A stretch of 64,000 nucleotides of DNA from JAOPZW01 sp963807305 (lineage in GTDB: Bacteria; Actinomycetota; Thermoleophilia; Solirubrobacterales; Solirubrobacteraceae), in NCBI GenBank assembly GCA_963807305.1, contig CAWEBN010000014.1, positions 124,001 through 188,000 on the forward strand, written 5' to 3'. Shown here piece by piece: positions 24,966 to 33,499 of this stretch. The notes under the pieces were generated by a model. That model saw nothing but the letters and a program-made list of their open reading frames with translations, was not told the DNA's origin and made no database searches. Both the position numbers and the translations under genes were made by a program. Numbering within the stretch: the stretch's first letter is position 1; each line of letters starts with the position of its first letter.

Positions 24966-25934
24966 CTAGGCGTAACGCGCGACAACGCCGGTGGCCACGA
25001 GCTCGAGGGCGTGGCGCTGACGGGCCGACAGCCCGTCGGGCAGCCCGGCCTTGGCCTCGTTGACCATCTCCAGGGCACGGGTGCGGGCCTCGTCGAGCGC
25101 TCCCGTCGCGGCGATCCGATCGCAGACGTCCTCGGCCACGGCCGCCGAATCGATCGACCGCGGATCGAGCGCCGCCAGCTCCGGGTCGCGCTCGCGGGCG
25201 AGGATGAAGGGCAGCGTCACCGTGCCGTCGAGCAGGTCGGTCCCGCGCTGCTTGCCGGTGCGTGCGACCGGGCCGGACACGTCGAGCACGTCGTCGAGCA
25301 GCTGGAAGGCCAGGCCGATGCGCCGCCCGAAGCCACCGAGCTCGTCGGCGGCGCCGGCGCCCTCCAGTGCCCCGAGCCGGCACGCGGCCTCGAACAGGCG
25401 GGCCGTCTTGAGCTCGCAGCGGCGCAGGTAGCGCGCGAGCGACACCTCGGCGTTCCAGGCGTCCGCACGCTGCAGCAGCTCGCCCTCGGCCAGCGCCGAC
25501 GACGCCTCGGACAGGACCTGGATCTCGTCCGCGCGCTCGTTGGCCGCCAGCTCGGCGAACGCGCGCGCGAAGAGCAGGTCGCCGGTGGCGGTGGCGGCGC
25601 CGCGGCCGCCGACGGCGACCACGGTCGGCACCCCGCGGCGCAGAGCGGCGGCGTCGAGCACGTCGTCGTGGACGAGGGTCGCCGAGTGGACGAGCTCGAC
25701 CGCGGCCGCGGCGCGCACGAGGCCGTCGCCGTCCTCGGTGTCCGCAGCCAGGAAGACGAGCAGCGGGCGCAGCCGCTTGCCGCCGGCGGCGATCGTCGCG
25801 CCGGCGTGCTCGGCCAGCAGCGCGCCGTGGCTCGCGGCGACCTCGCCCAGAAGGCCCTCGACGCGGTCGAGCAGGTCGGGGATGTGCGACCCCCCGGCCC
25901 GCATGACCTCGGTCACCGGTCCCGTCACAGCCAT
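24966..25934 (-). CDS. Polyprenyl (long-chain trans-isoprenyl) diphosphate synthase
   Basis: Elongates allylic diphosphates with isopentenyl diphosphate to make the isoprenoid side chain, here most likely of menaquinone. The 322-residue protein has GGKRLRPLLV, the first Asp-rich motif in LVHDDVLDAA, the second in FQLLDDVLDVSG, and GTDLLDGTVTLP. Motifs match the family throughout. Small residues before the first Asp motif (VELVHSATLV) favour long products. It begins right after menG, with no gap, in the same transcription unit. Confidence 0.93.
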   Translation of the reverse strand: MAVTGPVTEVMRAGGSHIPDLLDRVEGLLGEVAASHGALLAEHAGATIAAGGKRLRPLLVFLAADTEDGDGLVRAAAAVELVHSATLVHDDVLDAAALRRGVPTVVAVGGRGAATATGDLLFARAFAELAANERADEIQVLSEASSALAEGELLQRADAWNAEVSLARYLRRCELKTARLFEAACRLGALEGAGAADELGGFGRRIGLAFQLLDDVLDVSGPVARTGKQRGTDLLDGTVTLPFILARERDPELAALDPRSIDSAAVAEDVCDRIAATGALDEARTRALEMVNEAKAGLPDGLSARQRHALELVATGVVARYA

Positions 25935-26669
25935 CTAGCGCTTCGTCCCCACATGCAGGGCGATGATCCCACCGGCCGTAAGGATCCAGCGGATGTCGTG
26001 CAGCCCGGCGCGTTGCATCGCGGCAGCGAGGCCCTCGGGTCCCGGGAAGCGGCGGACCGAGCTCGGCAGGTAGGTGTAGGCCTCCTGCTCGCCGGTGAGG
26101 CGCCCGATGAGCGGCACGACCCGGTCGAACCACACCCGGTAGAAGGTCGACAGCGGCGGCCGGCGCGGCGTGGTGATCTCGAGCACGACGACCCGCCCGC
26201 CGGGCCTGACCACGCGCGTCATCTCGGCCAGCCCGCGGTCGAGGTCGGAGAAGTTGCGCGCACCGAAGCCGACCGTCGCTGCGTCGAAGCGCCCGCTCGC
26301 GTAGGGCAGCTCGAGCGCGTTGCCCCACTCCCACACGAGGTGACCCCCACCCACCACCCCGGCTGCGGTCTTCGCCCGGGCACGCACGAGCATCTCCTCG
26401 GCGAAGTCCGAGCCGATGACCTCGCCCGCGGTGCCGACGCGGCGCGCGAGCTCGATGGCGAGGTCGCCGGTGCCGCAGGCGACGTCGAGCGCGCTGCCCC
26501 CCGGCTCGAGCGCGGCCAGGTCGGCCGCGCGAGCGCGCCAGCGGTGGTGCAGCCCGGCCGTCATGACCGAGTTCATGAGGTCGTAGAAGCCCGCGATGCG
26601 ATCGAACATCGCCCGGACCTGCGGCTCGGACATCGTCCCCGACCGCGGCGTGCCGCCGCTCGCGCTCAC
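25935..26669 (-). CDS. menG: Demethylmenaquinone methyltransferase
   Basis: SAM-dependent methylation of demethylmenaquinone, the last step of menaquinone synthesis (UbiE/MenG family). In the 244-residue protein MFDRIAGFYDLMNSVMTAGL opens the family pattern. DVACGTGDLAIELAR is the SAM-binding motif, VGFGARNFSDLDRGLAEMTR the family signature, and RVVVLEITTP the late motif. The neighbouring polyprenyl synthase and quinol oxidising complex favour menaquinone over ubiquinone. Confidence 0.94.
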   Translation of the reverse strand: MSASGGTPRSGTMSEPQVRAMFDRIAGFYDLMNSVMTAGLHHRWRARAADLAALEPGGSALDVACGTGDLAIELARRVGTAGEVIGSDFAEEMLVRARAKTAAGVVGGGHLVWEWGNALELPYASGRFDAATVGFGARNFSDLDRGLAEMTRVVRPGGRVVVLEITTPRRPPLSTFYRVWFDRVVPLIGRLTGEQEAYTYLPSSVRRFPGPEGLAAAMQRAGLHDIRWILTAGGIIALHVGTKR

Positions 26670-26676
26670 AGTGAGG

Positions 26677-27426
26677 TCAGTTGCCCTTGAGCTGCGAGAC
26701 GTAGGTCACCAGGGCACTGAACTTGTCCGGTGAGCTCCGCTGCAGCCCGCTGAACGACGGCATGGGCGCGGTCGGGTTGATGAGCGTGCGGGCAATCGCC
26801 TGGGCCGGCAGCCGGGCACCGATCTCCGTGAGCGGCGGCCCAGGCCCGGAGTTGCCGTTCTCGCCGATCTTGTGGCAGGCCAGGCAGCCAGACTGGGCCA
26901 CCACCTGCTTGCCCTTCTCGTACTTGGCGAGCATCTCCGGCCCCATGGCCTTGATGCGGGCCGGCGTCGGCTCGTCGATCTGGGTCGGTGGGCCGGCCGC
27001 CGCGCCGAGGTAGGTCAGGTAGCCCATGGCGGCGATGGTGAAGAGGCCGGCCGCGGTGGCGATCGGCCGGCGCTCCGGGCGCCGCTCGGGCCCGCGGTCG
27101 TAGAACGGCAGCAGGAAGAGCAGGATCATGCAGATCGTCGGGATCCCGATCGTCGCCAGGGCGACGAGGCTCGGCGGCTTGATGACCCGCAGCAGCTCGA
27201 AGAGGAAGAAGAAGTACCACTCGGGTCGCGGCGTGTAGGTCGTCGTCGTCGGGTCGGCCTTGGGGCCGAGCTCCGCGCCGAGGGTCAGGGACAGCAGGAT
27301 GATGGCGAGCATCACCACGCAGGCCATGGCCCCGTCCTTGGCCACCGCGTACGGGAAGAACGGCTTCCCCTGCGCCTTCAGGATCGAGTACTCGCGGAGG
27401 TAGGCCTCCTTCTCGACCTTGTTCAT
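26677..27426 (-). CDS. qcrC: Menaquinol-cytochrome c reductase cytochrome b/c subunit (QcrC type)
   Basis: A 249-residue fusion. Residues ~1-125 correspond to the C-terminal part of cytochrome b (subunit IV): the PEWYFFFLFELLR quinol-site motif and three membrane helices. After a membrane helix (TAAGLFTIAAMGYLTYLG) the C-terminus is a cytochrome c domain with one haem motif, CLACHK, and a distal Met in PMPSFSG. This layout matches Bacillus QcrC. It would pass electrons from menaquinol via the Rieske centre to a terminal oxidase. Confidence 0.92.
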   Translation of the reverse strand: MNKVEKEAYLREYSILKAQGKPFFPYAVAKDGAMACVVMLAIILLSLTLGAELGPKADPTTTTYTPRPEWYFFFLFELLRVIKPPSLVALATIGIPTICMILLFLLPFYDRGPERRPERRPIATAAGLFTIAAMGYLTYLGAAAGPPTQIDEPTPARIKAMGPEMLAKYEKGKQVVAQSGCLACHKIGENGNSGPGPPLTEIGARLPAQAIARTLINPTAPMPSFSGLQRSSPDKFSALVTYVSQLKGN

Positions 27427-27481
27427 CGCGAGCGCCAGCCTTCGGGCTCGACGACCGCGACGGACCAGCGATAACGCGCCG

Positions 27482-28279
27482 TCATGTGCGTTCCTCGACG
27501 AGCTTGTCGTCGACCTCGGCCCGCAGCCACGGCGGCGCGGTGGTGCCGAGCTTGGTCACGAGGTACAGGTGCGCGCCGATGAGGGCGGCGATGGCCCCGG
27601 GGACCAGCAGCATGTGGATGGAGTAGAAGCGCGACAGCGTCGTCGCCCCGAACTCCGGGCCGCCGCGCAGGAAGTCGCCGAGATACGGGCCGACGAGCGG
27701 GCCGCTGGCGGTGATGTTGTTGGCCACCACCGTCGCCCACAGGGAGCGCTGGTCGAAGGGCAGCAGGTACCCGGTCAGCGCCATGACGAAGGTGAGGATG
27801 ACCAGCACCACGCCGATGACCCAGTTGAGCTCGCGGGGGTACTTGTAGGCGCCGAAGAAGAAGGTCCGGGCCATGTGCAGGAAGATGAGGATGACCATCA
27901 CCGACGAGCCCCATTTGTGCATCCCGCGCACGAACTCGCCGAGGAACGCCTCGTTGGTGATGTAGCGCGCCGACTCGTAGGCCCTTGTGGGCGACGGGTC
28001 GTAGTACATGGCCAAGAAGACGCCGGTGACCGCCTGGTTGAGGAAGGCGAACATCGTCGCCGTGCCCAGCGTGTAGAACCAGTTGGTCCCCTTGGGGACC
28101 TTGCGGTACATCAGCCAGCGCGCGGCCCCCGACAGCTGCGTGCGCTCGTCGATCCAGTCGACCGCGCTGATGCCGGCCTCGGCGGCGCTGTCGAGCGGGC
28201 TCGCCTTGCCGTTGGCCTCGCCGGGGCGCTTGGGCGCCGGGTTGAGCTTCGGGGGAGGTGGGAACGGGAGCTTGGGCAT
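27482..28279 (-). CDS. qcrB: Cytochrome b6-like subunit of the quinol-cytochrome c reductase
   Basis: A 265-residue membrane subunit corresponding to the N-terminal four-helix part of cytochrome b, carrying both b haems. Haem-ligand histidines are visible in RGMHKWGSSVMVILIFLHMA and in FYSIHMLLVPGAIAALIGAH, at the expected spacing. The Pro-rich N-terminus (KLPFPPPPKLNPAPKR) is cytoplasmic. It lies between qcrA and qcrC, the usual QcrABC order. Confidence 0.94.
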   Translation of the reverse strand: MPKLPFPPPPKLNPAPKRPGEANGKASPLDSAAEAGISAVDWIDERTQLSGAARWLMYRKVPKGTNWFYTLGTATMFAFLNQAVTGVFLAMYYDPSPTRAYESARYITNEAFLGEFVRGMHKWGSSVMVILIFLHMARTFFFGAYKYPRELNWVIGVVLVILTFVMALTGYLLPFDQRSLWATVVANNITASGPLVGPYLGDFLRGGPEFGATTLSRFYSIHMLLVPGAIAALIGAHLYLVTKLGTTAPPWLRAEVDDKLVEERT

Positions 28280-28282
28280 CGC

Positions 28283-28957
28283 CTAGGTCCCCGGCAGCTT
28301 TCGGATCGTGGGCCGCGACGGGTAGAGGTACTGGCCGATGCCGTCCAGCGGCTCGGCCGGGTCGCGCGGCGAGAAGCGCTTGAGCTCCTCGTTGACCGAG
28401 TAGCGCGGCCCGAGCCAGAGCTCGTTGCCCCGCACCTCGGTGTAGAAGCGATCCAGCGGCCGCACCGGCGGGCCCCCGTCGACCTTGCCGGTGAAGCCGT
28501 ACACGCCGCCGTGACACGGGCAGATGAAGCGCGCGGCGGCCTCCACGAAGCGCACCGGGCAGCCCAGGTGCATGCAGCGCGTGGAGATCGCGATGTACTG
28601 GTTGTACTTGTCGGGCTTGTCGGTGTCGATCTTCGGATCGCGCTTGCGGATGTACGTGGTCGTCTTGCCGGCCTGTCCGATGCCGGGAACGATCGTGATG
28701 ACCTTCGGCACGTAGGTGGTGACCGGGAACTCGTCGAGCGTGCCGACGATCTGCCAGCGCACCTCGGGCTTCTCGAACACCGGGCCCAGCGCGAAGCCGA
28801 GGGCCGGCAGCAGGAAGGCCGACGCGGCCACGACGCCGGCGACGTTCGCCGTGCCGGTCATGAATCGCCTCCGCGTCACCGTCTCGCCCTCGAAGGCGCC
28901 CGGGATCCTGCGGTCGGCGGTGTACTTGCTCTTGGTCTGTCGGCGGTCGTCGGCCAT
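28283..28957 (-). CDS. qcrA: Rieske iron-sulfur protein of the cytochrome bc complex
   Basis: A 224-residue Rieske 2Fe-2S subunit. Residues ~27-50 are a Tat-type signal anchor (TVTRRRFMTGTANVAGVVAA). Cluster ligands are in TRCMHLGCPV and ICPCHGGVYGFTGK, with the disulphide cysteines present. The C-terminus is extended by about 40 residues. It is first in a qcrA-qcrB-qcrC operon with very short gaps and a plausible client of the Tat system encoded at 21303-22634. Confidence 0.95.
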   Translation of the reverse strand: MADDRRQTKSKYTADRRIPGAFEGETVTRRRFMTGTANVAGVVAASAFLLPALGFALGPVFEKPEVRWQIVGTLDEFPVTTYVPKVITIVPGIGQAGKTTTYIRKRDPKIDTDKPDKYNQYIAISTRCMHLGCPVRFVEAAARFICPCHGGVYGFTGKVDGGPPVRPLDRFYTEVRGNELWLGPRYSVNEELKRFSPRDPAEPLDGIGQYLYPSRPTIRKLPGT

Positions 28958-28988
28958 CTGGCGGGGCGAACCTTATCGCCCGATAAGT

Positions 28989-29501
28989 CTACGTACCGGA
29001 GAGCTTGCGAGATGCCGCTTGGAGGGCGTCGGCCGCGCCAGGATCGCCGGCCCGGGCGGCGGCCTTCGCGGCGTCGACAGCGGCCGACGAGCCCCAGCCG
29101 ACCGCGGCCACGCCCGCCTGCCAGACGGCGTCGGCCAGCTCCGGGCGGCCTTCGGCGCGCGCCTGGGCGCACAGCGCGATGACGTCGGACAGCTCGCTGA
29201 CGGCCTCGACGTCGCCCAGCTCCGCCAGCCGCGCGAGGCCCAGCGCGTAGAGCCGATCGCCCGCCAGCAGCGCGAGATCGGGTTCGATCGCCCCGAACAG
29301 CCGCGGCGCGCCGTAGTGCAGCAGCTCGCCCTCGCGGATGGCCTCGATGACGAAGGCGACGTCGGCCTCGCGGCCGCTCGAGCGCGGGCCGGCCGCCGCG
29401 GCGGCGCCCAACGCGCCGTCATCGGTCGGCGCAGGCCCCAGGGCGTCGGCCAGCAGGCCGCCCTCCGCGCGCAGGACGGCGTGCACCGCGGCCAGGGCCA
29501 C
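28989..29501 (-). CDS. Conserved hypothetical protein, distantly isoprenyl-synthase-like
   Basis: A 170-residue, all-helical, Ala-rich protein with no signal or membrane segment. The central part (RLFGAIEPDLALLAGDRLYA then LGLARLAELGDVEAVSELSD) recalls the helices following the first Asp motif in isoprenyl synthases (LLAGD.L.A.A), but no DDxxD motif is present. It could be a regulatory or small subunit, or unrelated. The GTG start lies two bases after the hemL stop, so it is the last gene of the haem operon, and the qcr operon begins just downstream. Confidence 0.62.
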   Translation of the reverse strand: MALAAVHAVLRAEGGLLADALGPAPTDDGALGAAAAAGPRSSGREADVAFVIEAIREGELLHYGAPRLFGAIEPDLALLAGDRLYALGLARLAELGDVEAVSELSDVIALCAQARAEGRPELADAVWQAGVAAVGWGSSAAVDAAKAAARAGDPGAADALQAASRKLSGT

Positions 29502-29503
29502 GG

Positions 29504-30787
29504 CTAGAACGCCTCCCGGAAGGCCGCGGCGGCGGCGTCGACCGTGCGCTCGACCTGCTCGGCATCGTGCGCCAGCGACGGGAACCACGCCTCGTACTGC
29601 GACGGCGGCGCGTACACGCCGCGGGCGAGCAGTCCGCGGCACCAGGCCGCGAAGGCGGCGTGGTCGCACGCCTGGGCATCCGCGTAGTCGTGCACGGGCT
29701 CGGGCGAGAAGAAGACGGTGAGCAGGCCGGGAGCGGTCACGACGTGCACCGGCAGGTCGCCGGCGGCCTCGCGCAGCCCCGCGGCCAGCGTCTCCGTGCG
29801 CGCGGTCAGGCAGGCATACGCGGCCTCGTCGAGCATCTGCAGCGTGGCGAGCCCCGCGGCGACGGCCAGCGGATTGCCCGACAGCGTGCCGGCCTGGTAG
29901 ACGTCGCCGGCCGGCGCGACGAGCTCCATGAGCTCGCGCGGGCCTCCGTAGGCCGCGGCGGGCAGGCCGCCGCCCATGACCTTGCCCATCACGGTCAGGT
30001 CGGGCGTGACGCCCGCGAGCTCCTGGGCGCCGCCGCGCGCGACCCGGAAGCCGGTGATGACCTCGTCGAAGACGAGCAGGGCGCCGGTGGCGCTCGCGCG
30101 CTCGCGCAGCAGGTCGAGGAAGCCGTCCGCCGGCGCGACGAGGCCCATGTTGGCGGCGAACGGCTCGGCCACGATGGCGGCGAGCTCGTGCTCCTCGGTG
30201 GCGCGCAGCAGCGCCTTGGCATCGTTCCACGGCACGACCACCGTCGCGGCGGTGGCGGCCGCCGTCACCCCGGGGCTGGCCGGGATCGCCGCGGTGGCCA
30301 GGCCCGAGCCCGCCTGCGCGAGGAGCCCGTCGACATGGCCGTGGTAGGCGCCGGCGAACTTGAGGATCTTCTCGCGCCCGGTCGCGGCGCGGGCCAGGCG
30401 GATGGCGCTCATCGTGGCCTCTGTCCCCGAGGAGGTCATGCGCACCATCTCGACGGACGGCATCCGGCGGGCGATCTCGTCGGCCAGGTCGACCTCGCCC
30501 TGCGTCGGCGCACCGAACGTCGTCCCGCGCTCGGCCGCCGCCAGGATCGCGGCCAGGATCGCGGGATGGGCGTGCCCGTGGATGAGCGGCCCCCAGGAGC
30601 ACACGTAATCGACGTAGTGGTTGCCGTCGACGTCGACGATCTCGGCGCCGTGGCCGCGCTCGATGAAGACCGGGTCGCGGCCGATCGCCCTCATCGCCCG
30701 GACCGGCGAGTTGACCCCGCCGGGCACCCGCTGCAGCGCGCGGGCGTAGAGCTCGGTCGAGCGCGCGTCGGTGAGCGAAACGGCCAT
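29504..30787 (-). CDS. hemL: Glutamate-1-semialdehyde 2,1-aminomutase
   Basis: PLP enzyme that converts glutamate-1-semialdehyde to 5-aminolevulinate, the haem precursor in the C5 pathway. The 427-residue protein has QRVPGGVNSPVRAM, the SSGTEATMSAIRLARA PLP-phosphate segment, KFAGAYHGHVDG, VFDEVITGFR, and the active-site lysine in TVMGKVMGGGLPAAAYGG. Its ATG overlaps the previous stop by one base (TGATG), so it is coupled to the AhbA/AhbB-like gene. Confidence 0.96.
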   Translation of the reverse strand: MAVSLTDARSTELYARALQRVPGGVNSPVRAMRAIGRDPVFIERGHGAEIVDVDGNHYVDYVCSWGPLIHGHAHPAILAAILAAAERGTTFGAPTQGEVDLADEIARRMPSVEMVRMTSSGTEATMSAIRLARAATGREKILKFAGAYHGHVDGLLAQAGSGLATAAIPASPGVTAAATAATVVVPWNDAKALLRATEEHELAAIVAEPFAANMGLVAPADGFLDLLRERASATGALLVFDEVITGFRVARGGAQELAGVTPDLTVMGKVMGGGLPAAAYGGPRELMELVAPAGDVYQAGTLSGNPLAVAAGLATLQMLDEAAYACLTARTETLAAGLREAAGDLPVHVVTAPGLLTVFFSPEPVHDYADAQACDHAAFAAWCRGLLARGVYAPPSQYEAWFPSLAHDAEQVERTVDAAAAAFREAF

Positions 30788-31866
30788 CAGACGCGCGTGT
30801 GCTCGCGTTCCCAGGCCTTGAAGTCGTCGGTGAAGTAGAGAAGGCGGACCTTCTTGAACTCGGTCGAGCTGTAGAGCGTCGCGCGGGCCTCGATCTCGGG
30901 GTTCTCGCCGGCGATCGCGTCGAGGATCGCGTCGCACTCCTCCTTGGAGCGCCCGTGGGCCATGGTGAAGATCGAATACGGCCAGTCGGCGTAGGTCGGG
31001 CGCTGGTAGCAGTGCGAGATGCCGCGGTAGGCGGCCATCCGCGGCCCCACGGCGGCGATTCGCTCGTCGGGGACCTGCCACACGCCCATGCCGTTGGCGC
31101 TGAAGCCGGCCCGCCGGTGGAAGAGGATCGCGGCGACGCGGCGCAGGATGCCGCGGTCGACCATCCCCCGCAGGTGCTCGACCAGCGCGTCGACGCTCAT
31201 GCCCAGCGCGGCGGCCGCCGCCGCGTACGGCTCGGCGACGATCGGCAGGTCACCCTGCGTGGCGCGGATGACGGCCATGTCGAGCTCGTCGTAGGGCTGC
31301 TTCTCGAGCTCGACGGGCTCCTCGGCCACGGCCGCCTTGGCCAGCTCGTCCGTGCCGCCCACGAGCTCGAGATCCATGCGGATCTTGAACAGCTTCAGCG
31401 TGGGGAGCTGGCGGATCGACTCGGCGCCGGTGAGCTCCTGGATCACGTCGAGCGTGCCCTGCAGGCCGAGCGCGGAGTCCTCTTCGACGGCGATCGTGAA
31501 CCACATGTTGAAGTCGTGGTTGCGCAGGTAGTTGTGACTCACGCCCGGGTGCGAGTTGACGATCGTCGCGGCGCGCCACGGATGCTCGGGATCGACCTTG
31601 GCCGCGACGAGCATCGAGCCGTAGCCCAGCGCGCGGGTGTCGAAGATCGGCGTGACCTGACGGATGATGCGCTCGTCGGCCAGCTCGGCGACGCGCGCGA
31701 TCACGCGCTCCTCGGGCACGTCGAGCGCGGCGGCGACGGCGGCGTAGGGGCGCGGCTCGATCGGGAAGGAGCCCTGCATCGCGTTGAGCAGGCGCTTGTC
31801 GAAGTCGTCGAGCGGGATCGCCGCACCGTGCTTGCGGGAGCGGAGCTTGGGGGTCACTGAAGCCAT
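30787..31866 (-). CDS. Fused AhbA/AhbB-like siroheme decarboxylase homologue (Lrp/AsnC fold)
   Basis: A 359-residue protein with two copies of the same fold, each a winged helix plus an AsnC-like sensor domain. Copy 1 (about 20-170) has LDDFDKRLLNAMQGSFPIEP and PGVSHNYLRNHDFNMWFTI. Copy 2 (about 190-345) has LDMAVIRATQGDLPIVAEPY and GISHCYQRPTYADWPYSIFT. These match AhbA and AhbB (and NirD/L/G/H), which form a heterodimer that decarboxylates siroheme. Here both are in one chain, placed between hemB and hemL with overlaps on both sides. Catalysis is inferred; such proteins are often annotated as Lrp regulators. Confidence 0.82.
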   Translation of the reverse strand: MASVTPKLRSRKHGAAIPLDDFDKRLLNAMQGSFPIEPRPYAAVAAALDVPEERVIARVAELADERIIRQVTPIFDTRALGYGSMLVAAKVDPEHPWRAATIVNSHPGVSHNYLRNHDFNMWFTIAVEEDSALGLQGTLDVIQELTGAESIRQLPTLKLFKIRMDLELVGGTDELAKAAVAEEPVELEKQPYDELDMAVIRATQGDLPIVAEPYAAAAAALGMSVDALVEHLRGMVDRGILRRVAAILFHRRAGFSANGMGVWQVPDERIAAVGPRMAAYRGISHCYQRPTYADWPYSIFTMAHGRSKEECDAILDAIAGENPEIEARATLYSSTEFKKVRLLYFTDDFKAWEREHTRV

Positions 31867-32828
31867 CGGGCGGCGTCCTTGGCGTGGTAGGTGATGACGA
31901 TGTCCGCCCCGGCGCGGCGGATCGAGGTCAGGGCCTCGAGCACGGCGGCGCGCTCGTCGAGGTAGCCGGCGGCCGCGGCGGCCTTGACCATCGCGTACTC
32001 GCCGCTGACGTTGTAGGCGGCGACCGGCAGGTGCGTGGCGTCCTTCACGCGGCGCACCACGTCGAGGTAGGGCAGGGCGGGCTTGACCATGACCATGTCG
32101 GCGCCCTCCTGCACGTCGAGCAGCGCCTCGCGCAGCGCCTCGTCGCCGTTGGCCGGGTCCATCTGGTACCCGCGGCGGTCGCCGAAGGCCGGCGTCGAGT
32201 CGGCCGCCTCACGGAAGGGGCCGTAGAAGGCCGAAGCGAACTTGGCGCTGTAGGCGAGGATCGGCGTGTCGCTGAGGCCGTCCTCGTCGAGGGCGGTGCG
32301 GATGGCGCCGACGCGCCCGTCCATCATGTCGCTCGGCGCGATCACGTCGGCCCCCGCGTGGGCCTGCGACAGGGCGGTCCGCGCCAGCAGCTCGACGCTC
32401 GCGTCGTTGTCGACCGCGCCGTCGGCGCGCAGCAGGCCGCAGTGGCCGTGGCTCGTGTACTCGCACAGGCACAGGTCGGCGATGACGAGGACGTCGGGGT
32501 GCGCGTCCTTGATCGCGCGCGTGGCGAGCTGGACGGCGCCCTCGTCGTCCCATGCTCCCGAGCCCTCCTCGTCCTTGTGGGCGGGGATGCCGAAGAGCAG
32601 GACGGCGGGGATGCCGAGCGCGTGGGCTTCGCCCGCCTCGGCCACGGCGCCCGCGATCGAGAGGCGATCGACACCCGGCATGGCGTCGATCGCCGCCCGG
32701 CCGTCGAGGCCCTCCTCGACGAAGAGCGGCAGGACGAAGTCGCCGGGGTCCAGCCGCGTCTCGCGCACGAGGTCCCGCAGGACCGGGGTGGCGCGCAGCC
32801 GGCGCAGGCGCGTTTGCGGGAACGGCAC
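31854..32828 (-). CDS. hemB: Delta-aminolevulinic acid dehydratase (porphobilinogen synthase)
   Basis: Condenses two 5-aminolevulinate molecules to porphobilinogen. The 324-residue protein has the metal-site cysteines in DLCLCEYTSHGHCG and the two active-site lysines in AYSAKFASAFYGPFR and MVMVKPALPYLDVV, with PSDMMDGRVGAIR between. The three-cysteine motif indicates a zinc-type enzyme. GTG at 32828 gives the usual N-terminus (FPQTRLRRLRATP). Its end overlaps the AhbA/AhbB-like gene by 13 bases, giving the order hemB, ahb, hemL. Confidence 0.95.
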   Translation of the reverse strand: MPFPQTRLRRLRATPVLRDLVRETRLDPGDFVLPLFVEEGLDGRAAIDAMPGVDRLSIAGAVAEAGEAHALGIPAVLLFGIPAHKDEEGSGAWDDEGAVQLATRAIKDAHPDVLVIADLCLCEYTSHGHCGLLRADGAVDNDASVELLARTALSQAHAGADVIAPSDMMDGRVGAIRTALDEDGLSDTPILAYSAKFASAFYGPFREAADSTPAFGDRRGYQMDPANGDEALREALLDVQEGADMVMVKPALPYLDVVRRVKDATHLPVAAYNVSGEYAMVKAAAAAGYLDERAAVLEALTSIRRAGADIVITYHAKDAARWLQ

Positions 32829-32920
32829 GACTACATCGTAGGGAGAAACCAATCGGCCTCCGGCGGGAGGGGGCCGCCTCCGGCGGCGGATGGCCTTCGG
32901 CGTTCCGCCGTCGGCACCCC

Positions 32921-33499
32921 TCACCGCCTCGCCATCGCCTCCCAGTCCTCGAGCGTGAGGGCGTAGACGTCGTGGTCTTCCCAGGTGCCGTTGATCTTCA
33001 GATAGCGCAGCGCGCGGCCCTCGAGGCGGAAGCCCACCTTCTCGGCCACGCGCACCGAGCGCGCGTTGCGGGGGATGATCGCCGGCTGGACGCGGTGCAG
33101 GCCCGCGTGCTCGAAGGCGAAGCGCAGCACCAGCCTCACGGCGCGGGAGGCGTGCCCGCGGCCGAGCGCGTCCTTGTCGATCCAGTAGCCGAGCGTCGCG
33201 TTCTGCCACGGGCCGCGCACCACGTTCGAGAGGGCGACGCGGCCGATGAGGCGGTCGGCGAGGTCCGTGTCGAGGACGGCGAAGGCGTAGGCGCTCCCGG
33301 CCGCCCACGAGCGCTGGTCGAGGTCGAGCTCCAGGCGCTGGCCGGCCTCGGTGTAGAAGCTCTCGTCGCGCGCCGGGTCCCACGGGCCGGTGTGCTCGCG
33401 ATTGGCCCGGCGCAGCGCGAGCTGGGCGGCCGCGTCGTCCGGAGCGGTCGGCCGTATGGCGGTCGGCCGGTCTTCGAAGCGCATGCGGATCGTGGTCAT
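32921..33499 (-). CDS. GNAT N-acetyltransferase, RimJ/RimL type
   Basis: A 192-residue acetyl-CoA-dependent acyltransferase. LIGRVALSNVVRGPWQNATL is followed by the acetyl-CoA loop GYWIDKDALGRGHASRAVRL. The late RVQPAIIPRNARSVRVAEKV and GFRLEGRALRYLKINGTWED are typical of RimJ/RimL enzymes that acetylate protein N-termini or small amines. The start overlaps the ABC permease stop (ATGA), so it is the last gene of that operon. The target is unknown. Confidence 0.88.
   Translation of the reverse strand: MTTIRMRFEDRPTAIRPTAPDDAAAQLALRRANREHTGPWDPARDESFYTEAGQRLELDLDQRSWAAGSAYAFAVLDTDLADRLIGRVALSNVVRGPWQNATLGYWIDKDALGRGHASRAVRLVLRFAFEHAGLHRVQPAIIPRNARSVRVAEKVGFRLEGRALRYLKINGTWEDHDVYALTLEDWEAMARR

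Noticed and set aside
30787..31866. Plain Lrp/AsnC transcriptional regulator
   Set aside because: The two-copy architecture, the SHNYLRNHDFNMWFT and SHCYQRPTYADWPYS motifs and the haem operon context fit AhbA/AhbB better, although a regulatory role is not excluded.
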